From a bacterium (GTDB lineage: Bacteria; Patescibacteriota; Minisyncoccia; Phycocordibacterales; Phycocordibacteraceae), in assembly GCA_021782715.1 (NCBI GenBank), contig JAJXUR010000026.1, positions 1 to 5,470 of the forward strand: a stretch of 5,470 bases of DNA. The letters are read 5' to 3'. The position numbers and the translations under genes were made by a program. Shown in pieces: positions 1 through 5,470 of the stretch. The notes beneath the pieces are model-generated. The model saw only the letters and a program-made list of their open reading frames with translations, made no database searches and was not told the DNA's origin. Position 1 is the first letter of the stretch. The number at the start of each line of letters is the position of its first letter.

Positions 1-2171
1 TGAAAGATCCTGAAAAGATAGGATTGTCGGGGGATGTGTATATGCTCGCGTGGACGACGACACCCTGGACGCTGCCCGGTAACGTCGCGCTCGCCGTCGG
101 TGCAGATATCCTGTACCAGTCCTATCACGTCGCAGGGCAAGAAGGCGTCTATATTGTCGCGAAAGATCGTGCGGAGGCGGTGTTCCCCGGGGCAACAACG
201 GATGCTTCCGCTTGGAAGGGGAGTGAACTCGTCGGTCTCGAATACGAGCCGCCGTTCGACTATTACATAAACGACACGACACTGAAGAATCGCGAGAACG
301 GGTGGAAGGTATACGCGGCGGACTTCGTGACCGCGGAGAGCGGCACCGGCATCGCGCACGAAGCGCCGGCTTTCGGTGCAGACGACTGGGAGCTCTCGAA
401 GGAAGTGCGTCTCCCATTCGTGCAGCACGTGAACGGGGACGGTACGATGAAGAGCGAGGTAACCGCCTTTGCCGGCATGGAGGTGAAGCCGCGATCGGAC
501 GACGACAGCGTGCGGCTCGGCACCGACATTGCCGTGCTCAAGTATCTGCAAGAGCACGGGACGTTCTTCTCGAAAGAGAACATCACCCACTCGTATCCGC
601 ACTGCTGGCGCTGCGACACGCCGCTCCTCAACTACGCGACTTCGTCGTGGTTCGTCTCCGTGACGAAGATCAAAGAGAATTTGCTCGCGAACGCCGAGCA
701 TATCTCGTGGTCACCCGCGCATATCAAGGAGGGGCGTTTCGGAAAGTGGCTCCTCGGCGCGCGCGATTGGTCCATCTCGCGCCAGCGGTTCTGGGCGAGC
801 GCGATACCGATGTGGCGCTGCGAGTCCTGTAAGAAGGTGCGCATATTCGGGAGTGTCGCGGAACTCAAAGAGGCGAGCGGCGTGACGATAAACGATCTGC
901 ACAAGCACATCGTCGACGAGATTACCGTGCCCTGTACTTGCGGGGGTGAGATGCATCGCATCCCCGACGTGCTTGATACGTGGTTCGATTCCGGCTCGAT
1001 GCCGTACGCGCAGAAGCACTACCCGTTTGAGGACAAGGAAGGATTTGATGCGCAATTCCCGGCGCAATTCATTGCCGAAGGTATCGATCAGACGCGCGCA
1101 TGGTTCTACTATCTCCACGTGCTTGGCGGGGCGCTCTTCGAGAAGAATGCGTTTCAGAATGTCATCGTGAACGGCATCGTCCTGGCTGAAGACGGTAAGA
1201 AGATGTCGAAGCGGTTGCAGAACTACCCCGATCCTATGGATATAGTGGAGAAGTATGGCGCCGATGCGCTCCGGCTCTACCTGCTCTCTTCGCCGGTCAT
1301 GCAAGCAGAGAATCTAGCGTTCTCGGAATCCGGCGTCGATGAGATTGCAAAGAAGAATATCGGCCGATTGAACAACGTGCTGGCATTCTACAAACTCTAC
1401 GAGAACGGGACGCCCCGCGCGGACTCGAGCGATAATGTTCTCGATCGGTGGATGCTCACACGCCTCAGCGAACTTCTCATTGAGACGATGGACGGATATG
1501 AACACTATAAACTCGATGATGCGACCCGCCCATTCGCCCTCTTTATCGACGACTTCTCAGTATGGTATGTCCGCCGTTCGCGTGACCGATTCAAGGAAGA
1601 GGGTCCCGACAAGAAGGCGGCGCTCGCCACGCTCCGCTTTGTGTTGTATCAGCTCTCGAGTATCATGGCGCCCGCGATGCCTTTCATGGCGGAAGAAGTG
1701 TTTCGCGATGTGCGCGAGGAGAGCGACCCGGAAAGTGTGCACCTTACCGATTGGCCGGAGGCGGAGGGAGGGCAAGATGCCGAACTGGTCATGGGTATGG
1801 CCCGCGTCCGCTCGTTTGCGTCGGAAGCACTCATGCTGCGGCAGAAGGCGGGCATCAAAGTGCGCCAGCCGCTTGCCATGCTTACGGTGCCCGGCGTTCT
1901 CTCGGACGATCTCGCACAGATCCTTGCGGATGAAGTGAATGTGAAGCGGGTGGTTGCGGGCGGTGAGCTCGCTCTCGACACCGTGCTCACTCCGGAACTC
2001 ATCAAGGAAGGCGACGATCGCGAGATGGCGAGCGCAATCGCGCAGGCGCGTAAAGCGGAGAGGCTCTCACCTTCTGACATCGTACAAACGAAGATCGGTC
2101 CAGAAGGGAAGCACCGCGCAACCCTTTCGACAGGCGAAGTGCGATTCGGCCTGGTTCGCAATGCGACATAA
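1..2171 (+). CDS. ileS: Isoleucyl-tRNA synthetase, type 2 (eukaryote-like), 3' part; 5' end outside window
   Basis: Cytoplasmic class I synthetase that charges tRNA-Ile with isoleucine and hydrolyses mischarged Val-tRNA. The frame is open from base 3 (722 codons seen), so the true start and the HIGH motif lie upstream; a TTG at 24 is internal. Visible in order: the threonine-rich editing motif WTTTPWTLPGN (51-83); GTGIAHEAPAFGADDWE of the editing domain (342-392); CWRC (603-614); RDWSISRQRFW (762-794); zinc-type cysteines CESC (819-830) and CTC (933-941); GIDQTRAW (1080-1103); the KMSKS loop as KMSKR (1200-1214) followed by LQNYPDP; then the helical anticodon-binding domain with DDFSVWYVRRSRDRF and HLTDWPEA (about 1430-1765). 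KMSKR-LxNYPDP and the lack of any cysteine after the KMSKR loop, hence no C-terminal zinc finger, point to the type-2 rather than the E. coli-like class. The C-terminal tail looks short for type 2. It overlaps recO by 11 bp. Family assignment is very secure; the subtype is inferred from motifs. Confidence 0.97.
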   Translation, partial: KDPEKIGLSGDVYMLAWTTTPWTLPGNVALAVGADILYQSYHVAGQEGVYIVAKDRAEAVFPGATTDASAWKGSELVGLEYEPPFDYYINDTTLKNRENGWKVYAADFVTAESGTGIAHEAPAFGADDWELSKEVRLPFVQHVNGDGTMKSEVTAFAGMEVKPRSDDDSVRLGTDIAVLKYLQEHGTFFSKENITHSYPHCWRCDTPLLNYATSSWFVSVTKIKENLLANAEHISWSPAHIKEGRFGKWLLGARDWSISRQRFWASAIPMWRCESCKKVRIFGSVAELKEASGVTINDLHKHIVDEITVPCTCGGEMHRIPDVLDTWFDSGSMPYAQKHYPFEDKEGFDAQFPAQFIAEGIDQTRAWFYYLHVLGGALFEKNAFQNVIVNGIVLAEDGKKMSKRLQNYPDPMDIVEKYGADALRLYLLSSPVMQAENLAFSESGVDEIAKKNIGRLNNVLAFYKLYENGTPRADSSDNVLDRWMLTRLSELLIETMDGYEHYKLDDATRPFALFIDDFSVWYVRRSRDRFKEEGPDKKAALATLRFVLYQLSSIMAPAMPFMAEEVFRDVREESDPESVHLTDWPEAEGGQDAELVMGMARVRSFASEALMLRQKAGIKVRQPLAMLTVPGVLSDDLAQILADEVNVKRVVAGGELALDTVLTPELIKEGDDREMASAIAQARKAERLSPSDIVQTKIGPEGKHRATLSTGEVRFGLVRNAT

Positions 2172-2733
2172 ATACGAGACGCGCGGTCTGGTACTCGCTC
2201 GTTCGCATGGTGGCGAAGCGAATACGTTCGTCGCCTTGCTCACGAGCGACCTCGGACTCGTGCATGCGCGCGCGCAGAGCCTGCGCAAGACGGGTGCGAA
2301 GCTCGCCGCAGCGCTCGCGACGCTCGCCTTGAGCGAGATTGTGCTCGTGCGTGGCAAAGAGGGGTGGCGCCTCACCGGAGCGGTCCTCGAGGAGAACTGG
2401 TTCGCCCGACTTAGTCGGGAGGACGGCGCCCGTGACCGGGCGGCGCGTGTCTCGGGCCTCTTGCTGCGGCTGGTCGTCGGTGAAGCGCAGGATGCGGAGA
2501 TATTTCCGATTACGGGAAGCTTTCTTGAAGCTCTTACGACACTCCCGAGCGACCTTCATGATGCCGCCGAAGTGCTCGTCGTGCTCCGCATACTGGCAAC
2601 GCTCGGACTCGATACCGGGGATATTCCCGGCGGCGTATCCGATTTCTCACCAGCCATTCTCTTCGGGGTGACGGAGAGTCGTAAGGCATATGTCGCGCGC
2701 ATCAATACCGGCATCGCCGCGTCGGGACTCTGA
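2161..2733 (+). CDS. recO: DNA repair protein RecO (short form)
   Basis: RecO is a recombination mediator that, with RecR, loads RecA onto SSB-coated single-stranded DNA in RecF-pathway gap repair. This 190-residue protein starts at ATG 2161, inside the last codons of ileS; the ileS stop is at 2169-2171. The start is chosen because the product then begins MRHKYETRGLVLARSHGGEA, matching the usual RecO opening of an OB-fold strand followed by a YGEAD-like motif, here GGEAN (residues 17-21). Residues about 1-75 form the OB-like part (TSDLGLVHARAQ, VRGKEGWRLTGA); about 80-190 are mostly helical and end INTGIAASGL, like the normal RecO C-terminus. It is shorter than the usual roughly 240 residues and has no cysteines, so it lacks the zinc finger seen in some RecO proteins. 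No clear Shine-Dalgarno precedes it, and the overlap suggests translation coupled to ileS. An upstream extension of the open frame is only the shadow of ileS. The similarity is moderate but the ends and length fit. Confidence 0.85.
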   Translation: MRHKYETRGLVLARSHGGEANTFVALLTSDLGLVHARAQSLRKTGAKLAAALATLALSEIVLVRGKEGWRLTGAVLEENWFARLSREDGARDRAARVSGLLLRLVVGEAQDAEIFPITGSFLEALTTLPSDLHDAAEVLVVLRILATLGLDTGDIPGGVSDFSPAILFGVTESRKAYVARINTGIAASGL

Positions 2734-2740
2734 ATCGGTG

Positions 2741-2768
2741 CACGCCGTATAGAGCAGTATGCGGCGTG
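2741..2768 (+). terminator. Strong hairpin after recO (possible terminator or operator)
   Basis: An inverted repeat begins 7 nt after the recO stop. The arms CACGCCGTATA (2741-2751) and TATGCGGCGTG (2758-2768) pair over 11 bp, including one G-U wobble (2748-2761), around the 6-nt loop GAGCAG. Its place between the ileS-recO unit and the next promoter suits a transcription boundary. No T-run follows on either strand, so it is not a canonical intrinsic terminator. The right arm ends only 3 bp before the TATACT box, so the dyad could instead be an operator for a dimeric regulator, or it could protect the 3' end of the upstream mRNA. The structure is seen directly; the role is inference. Confidence 0.45.
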
Positions 2769-2771
2769 GGG

Positions 2772-2777
2772 TATACT
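2772..2777 (+). promoter_or_regulatory. -10 box (TATACT) for the surface-protein gene, predicted leaderless
   Basis: TATACT matches the sigma-70-type -10 consensus at 5 of 6 positions. Transcription normally starts about 7 nt past the box, which here is the A of the ATG at 2785. There is no Shine-Dalgarno near the ATG, which fits a leaderless transcript. No good -35 hexamer is visible; at 17-bp spacing the sequence is ATAGAG, inside the hairpin. A second, weaker candidate, TATAGA (2748-2753), lies within the left arm of that hairpin. Confidence 0.6.
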
Positions 2778-2784
2778 GGTACCG

Positions 2785-4674
2785 ATGACGATCCATCCCC
2801 GGGACGACGAAGATGGCGTAGGCTCGCTTGAGCATGCGCGGGAAGCGCTCTATCGCCCAATCGACATGCCACGACCCCGTCCCGAGCTCGACGGTGCAGA
2901 AGAGCGTGTGCTGCCGCACGCATGGGAAGAGAAGGAACTTCCGAAGATCGTGCCGCATCAGGGCGAGCGGCATGTGCGTCTTGCGAGCGTATTCCTCGGC
3001 ACCGCCGTACTCTTTTTCCTTGGTGCGCTCGGCGCCGCCGGCTATTTCTTCTACTATGGCAGTAATTCCGTCTCTACCGACAAGATAACGATTGATATCC
3101 AGGGTCCGACCACTATCGCCGGCGGCGATTCGGTCCCGCTCTCGCTCACCATCACGAATAAGAATCCGGTCGCAATAGAGAATGCGACCATCGAGATCGA
3201 TTTCCCCGCAGGAACACGAAGTGCGACCGATATGCTTGCTGCGTATCCGCGCTACGTGGAGAATCTGGGCACGCTCGCGAGCGGGGCGACCGTGACGCGG
3301 TCGGTGAAAGCGATCGTCTTCGGCGGAGCGGGGCAATCGCTCACGCTTCCGGTCTCGTTCTCGTACGGCACCTCGGGCAGCAACGCCATCTTCGAGAAGA
3401 AATCCTCGTATGCACTCGCAATCACCTCAACGCCGCTCTCGGTGTCGGTTGATGCGCTCAGCGAGATTGTGTCCGGCGATCCGCTCACTTTCACGCTTAC
3501 GGTCCGCAGCAACTCGACCGTCCCGCTTAGCAATGTCGTCATTTCTGCGCCGTCCCCGTTCGGTTTCCGAGTAACCTCTTCGTCGATGCCGTTCAGTAAC
3601 GCGGCATTCCTTATCGGTACGCTCGCGCCGGGTGCGAGCAAGCAGGTCACGCTCACGGGGACACTCGCTGGCCAGGATGGCGAGCAGCGTGTCTTCCACT
3701 TCACGGTCGGCACGGCGAACTCCCCGCAGGATCAGACGCTCGCGGTCACCTATATGACGCAAGACGCGACGATATCGATCGCGGCGCCATTCATCACGAC
3801 GGACCTCGCTATCAACGGCGATACCGCGAACAATGTCGTCATCATGCCGGGGAGCACCCAGAGCGTTACGCTCACCTACGCCAATACGCTCGCGACGACG
3901 GTCACGGACGCATCAGTGACGGTCGCGATTTCCGGTACGGCAATCGACTTCAACAGCATCAGGACGACGAGCGGCTTCTATAATTCATCAAATCACACCA
4001 TCATCTTCAGCAAAGACACGGATCCGTCGCTCGCCTCACTCGCACCAGGAGCCTCAGGGATAGGTACTTTCACGTTCTCGACGCTGCCGGTCGGCACACC
4101 ATCGCCGACGGTGGCTTTCGCCATCTCGGTCTCGGGTATGCGTGTAGGCCAGTCGAACGTACCGGAACAAGTGACCTCATCGACCGTACAGACCGTGAAG
4201 GTCGCGACGATGGTCGGGCTCTCGTCCGCGTCATCCCGCACTATGGGAGGTCTCGGTTCGAGCGGCCCCATTCCGCCGCGTGCCAATCAAGCGACTACGT
4301 ACTCGATTGTGTGGGATGCGCAGAATAAAGGAAGCGCGGTCGCTGGCGGTACGGTGACGGCAACCTTGCCGTCCTATGTTTCCTACACGGGGAAAACGGC
4401 CGGCGGCGGTACCTTCTCATACGACAGCTCGTCGAACACTCTGACCTGGAATACCGGCGATCTCGCACAGGGTGGGGATGCACAAGGTGTCTTCCAGGTC
4501 TCCCTCATGCCCTCGACTTCGCAGCGGGGTACGGTGGTTTCGCTCACGAGCGCGCCCTCTTTCACGGGCTATGATCGCTTTGCCGGCGTGCAGGTGTCTG
4601 CAACGGCTGACCCGGCCACGACGGCGACGCCTCAGGATCCGGGATATGTCCCCGCAGACTCGATTGTCCAATAA
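2785..4674 (+). CDS. Membrane-anchored surface protein with four Ig/DUF11-like modules, function unknown
   Basis: I do not recognise a characterised homologue. The 629-residue product has a charged, proline-rich N-terminal segment (1-65, including VLPHAWEEKELP), one hydrophobic span (about 66-91, LASVFLGTAVLFFLGALGAA onward), then a long Ser/Thr/Gly/Val-rich region with no cysteine. Positive residues just before the span (KIVPHQGERHVR) predict N-terminus inside and the rest outside, a signal-anchor topology. The outer part reads as four beta-sandwich modules: about 100-215, 217-325, 327-470 and 473-610. Each carries a version of a Gxx-L-APGAS turn (GTLASGAT 162, GTLAPGAS 278, ASLAPGAS 417, GDLAQGGD 558), as in DUF11/CARDB-like folds. 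The last is the most DUF11-like (TATLPSYVSYTG, TLTWNTGDL). There is no LPXTG, C-terminal span or catalytic motif. The start at 2785 is supported by the adjacent -10 box. Plausible roles are cell-envelope structure, adhesion or host contact, but this is inference. Confidence 0.88.
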   Translation: MTIHPRDDEDGVGSLEHAREALYRPIDMPRPRPELDGAEERVLPHAWEEKELPKIVPHQGERHVRLASVFLGTAVLFFLGALGAAGYFFYYGSNSVSTDKITIDIQGPTTIAGGDSVPLSLTITNKNPVAIENATIEIDFPAGTRSATDMLAAYPRYVENLGTLASGATVTRSVKAIVFGGAGQSLTLPVSFSYGTSGSNAIFEKKSSYALAITSTPLSVSVDALSEIVSGDPLTFTLTVRSNSTVPLSNVVISAPSPFGFRVTSSSMPFSNAAFLIGTLAPGASKQVTLTGTLAGQDGEQRVFHFTVGTANSPQDQTLAVTYMTQDATISIAAPFITTDLAINGDTANNVVIMPGSTQSVTLTYANTLATTVTDASVTVAISGTAIDFNSIRTTSGFYNSSNHTIIFSKDTDPSLASLAPGASGIGTFTFSTLPVGTPSPTVAFAISVSGMRVGQSNVPEQVTSSTVQTVKVATMVGLSSASSRTMGGLGSSGPIPPRANQATTYSIVWDAQNKGSAVAGGTVTATLPSYVSYTGKTAGGGTFSYDSSSNTLTWNTGDLAQGGDAQGVFQVSLMPSTSQRGTVVSLTSAPSFTGYDRFAGVQVSATADPATTATPQDPGYVPADSIVQ

Positions 4675-4676
4675 GC

Positions 4677-4704
4677 TTGCAAGCCCGAGCTTCCTCCGTA
4701 TAGT
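4677..4704 (+). promoter_or_regulatory. glyS promoter (TTGCAA - 16 bp - TATAGT), predicted leaderless
   Basis: TTGCAA (4677-4682) resembles the -35 consensus at its first three and last positions and lies 16 bp from TATAGT (4699-4704), a 5-of-6 match to the -10 box. Six bases separate the box from ATG 4711, so transcription is expected to begin at or next to the start codon. The gap from 4675 to 4710 has no Shine-Dalgarno; its CCTCC is the wrong polarity. The -35 sits in the short palindrome GCTTGCAAGC (4675-4684). The 36-bp gap leaves no room for a T-box leader of the kind that controls glycyl-tRNA synthetase genes in Firmicutes. Confidence 0.6.
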
Positions 4705-4710
4705 AGCTAT

Positions 4711-5470
4711 ATGAACGACCAGACCCTGATGGAAAAGATAATCTCCCTCGCGAAGCGCCGCGGCTTCGTCTTTCCGGGTTCCGATATATATGGCGGTCTC
4801 GCTGGTACCTTCGATTACGGCCCGCACGGCGTCGTTCTGAAGGAAAACGTGGAACGGTTGTGGCTCTCGATGTTCCGGGATGGGCGCGACGACATGTATG
4901 GCGTCGACGCGGCTATCCTCATGAACCCGAAAGTCTGGGAATCGTCCGGTCACGTCGCAGGGTTCTCCGATCCGCTCGTGGAGTGCGAGAAGTGCAAGCG
5001 ACGTTTCCGAGCTGACCATCTTGAGGACGCGACGACATGCCCCGAGTGTGGCGGCGCACTCGGCGAAGCTCGCCAGTTCAATATGATGTTTAAGACGCAC
5101 GCTGGCGCGATGGAAGACGAATCGGCGACAGTGTACCTGCGCCCCGAGACCGCCGGCGGTATCTTCACGAATTTCAAGAATGTCGTGGACTCGTTCCACC
5201 CGAAGCTGCCGTTCGGCGTCGCGCAGATAGGGAAGGCCTTTCGCAACGAGATTGCGCCGCGCGACTTCATCTTCCGTCTGCGCGAACTCTCGCAGATGGA
5301 GGTGGAATATTTCGTGAAGCCGTCCGAGTGGCAACAGGCGTTCGAGGAGTGGCGCGCGATGATGCACCGCTTCGCCGAGGCGATTGGGTTGCCGGGTGGC
5401 ATGGTGCATGAGCTCGAGGTGGGAGATGGCGATCCCGCGCACTACAGCAAGCGCACTATCGACTTCGAAT
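4711..5470 (+). CDS. glyS: Glycyl-tRNA synthetase, dimeric (alpha2) type, 5' part; 3' end outside window
   Basis: Cytoplasmic class II synthetase that charges tRNA-Gly with glycine. 253 codons are present, roughly half of a typical dimeric GlyRS. The N-terminus has the family signature KRRGFVFPGSDIYGGLAGTF followed by DYGPHGVVLKEN (to residue 46). The motif 1 region continues through MNPKVWESSGHVAGFSDP (71-88). A compact CxxC (C92, C95) and CxxC (C110, C113) pair forms a likely zinc ribbon in place of the longer insert of the Thermus enzyme. FNMMFKTH (123-130), RPETAGGIF (144-152) and the motif 2 stretch GKAFRNEIAPRDFIFRLREL (174-193) follow, then SQMEVEYF. The widely conserved RPETAQG appears here as RPETAGG (G149). 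ATG 4711 is chosen because it directly follows the promoter and gives the usual short N-terminal lead; Met7 (4729) is an alternative. This is the single-chain type, unrelated to the alpha/beta GlyQ-GlyS enzyme of many bacteria. The family call is very secure. Confidence 0.97.
   Translation, partial: MNDQTLMEKIISLAKRRGFVFPGSDIYGGLAGTFDYGPHGVVLKENVERLWLSMFRDGRDDMYGVDAAILMNPKVWESSGHVAGFSDPLVECEKCKRRFRADHLEDATTCPECGGALGEARQFNMMFKTHAGAMEDESATVYLRPETAGGIFTNFKNVVDSFHPKLPFGVAQIGKAFRNEIAPRDFIFRLRELSQMEVEYFVKPSEWQQAFEEWRAMMHRFAEAIGLPGGMVHELEVGDGDPAHYSKRTIDFE

Noticed and set aside
24..26. TTG at 24 as the start of ileS
   Set aside because: The frame is open to the window edge, the start would remove the catalytic HIGH region, and the sequence before it (KDPEKIG) reads as ordinary protein.
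1954..2160. Upstream in-frame extension of recO inside ileS
   Set aside because: The extension reads as low-quality Arg/Ser-rich sequence out of frame with conserved IleRS; the RecO-like N-terminus begins exactly at ATG 2161.
2405..2442. Two adjacent inverted repeats inside recO (CCCGACT/AGTCGGG and CGCCCG/CGGGCG)
   Set aside because: Both are short, GC-rich and lie in coding sequence (ARLSREDGARDRA), so chance in this base composition is enough to explain them.
2647..3336. 229-codon open frame on the - strand across the recO/surface-protein junction
   Set aside because: It spans the hairpin and promoter and has an Arg-rich composition typical of a shadow frame, with no recognisable motif and no promoter seen.
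4675..4710. Possible terminator or riboswitch between the surface-protein gene and glyS
   Set aside because: Only the 10-bp palindrome GCTTGCAAGC is present, with no loop or T-run, and 36 bp is too short for a T-box or other aptamer.
4417..5442. 341-codon open frame on the - strand opposite glyS and the end of the surface-protein gene
   Set aside because: It lies opposite strongly conserved GlyRS sequence; its translation is rich in His and Arg with no recognisable domain. Long antisense frames are expected in GC-rich coding DNA.

Overview
The window looks like a piece of a bacterial chromosome with moderately high GC content, most likely from a Candidate Phyla Radiation (Patescibacteria) lineage of the Parcubacteria type. 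This is inferred from four things: a type-2 (eukaryote-like) isoleucyl-tRNA synthetase, a very short RecO without cysteines, a dimer-type glycyl-tRNA synthetase with a compact CxxC/CxxC insert, and a single-span membrane protein with Ig/DUF11-like repeats of a style I associate with Parcubacteria. TGA is used as a stop (recO), which argues against the recoded Gracilibacteria/SR1 groups. The exact lineage cannot be fixed from the sequence alone.

Layout, all on the + strand and tightly packed: (1) 1-2171, the 3' three quarters of ileS, entering from outside the window; (2) 2161-2733, recO, overlapping the end of ileS by 11 bp and so probably translationally coupled to it; (3) 2734-2784, a 51-bp gap with an 11-bp-stem hairpin followed by a TATACT -10 box; (4) 2785-4674, a 629-residue membrane-anchored, cysteine-free surface protein of unknown function with four beta-sandwich-like modules; (5) 4675-4710, a 36-bp gap with a TTGCAA/TATAGT promoter; (6) 4711-5470, the 5' part of glyS, running off the window. 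No stretch longer than 300 bases lacks a gene. I saw no tRNA, rRNA, CRISPR array, insertion sequence or riboswitch.

Functionally this is mainly a housekeeping segment: two aminoacyl-tRNA synthetases and a recombination mediator. The recO-glycyl-tRNA synthetase neighbourhood is also familiar from Firmicutes, but here an uncharacterised surface protein gene sits between the two. The most interesting points are that surface protein and the two promoters, whose -10 boxes end only 6-7 nt before the ATG with no Shine-Dalgarno sequence. That arrangement predicts leaderless mRNAs. I found no convincing sign of a wholly new multi-gene system.
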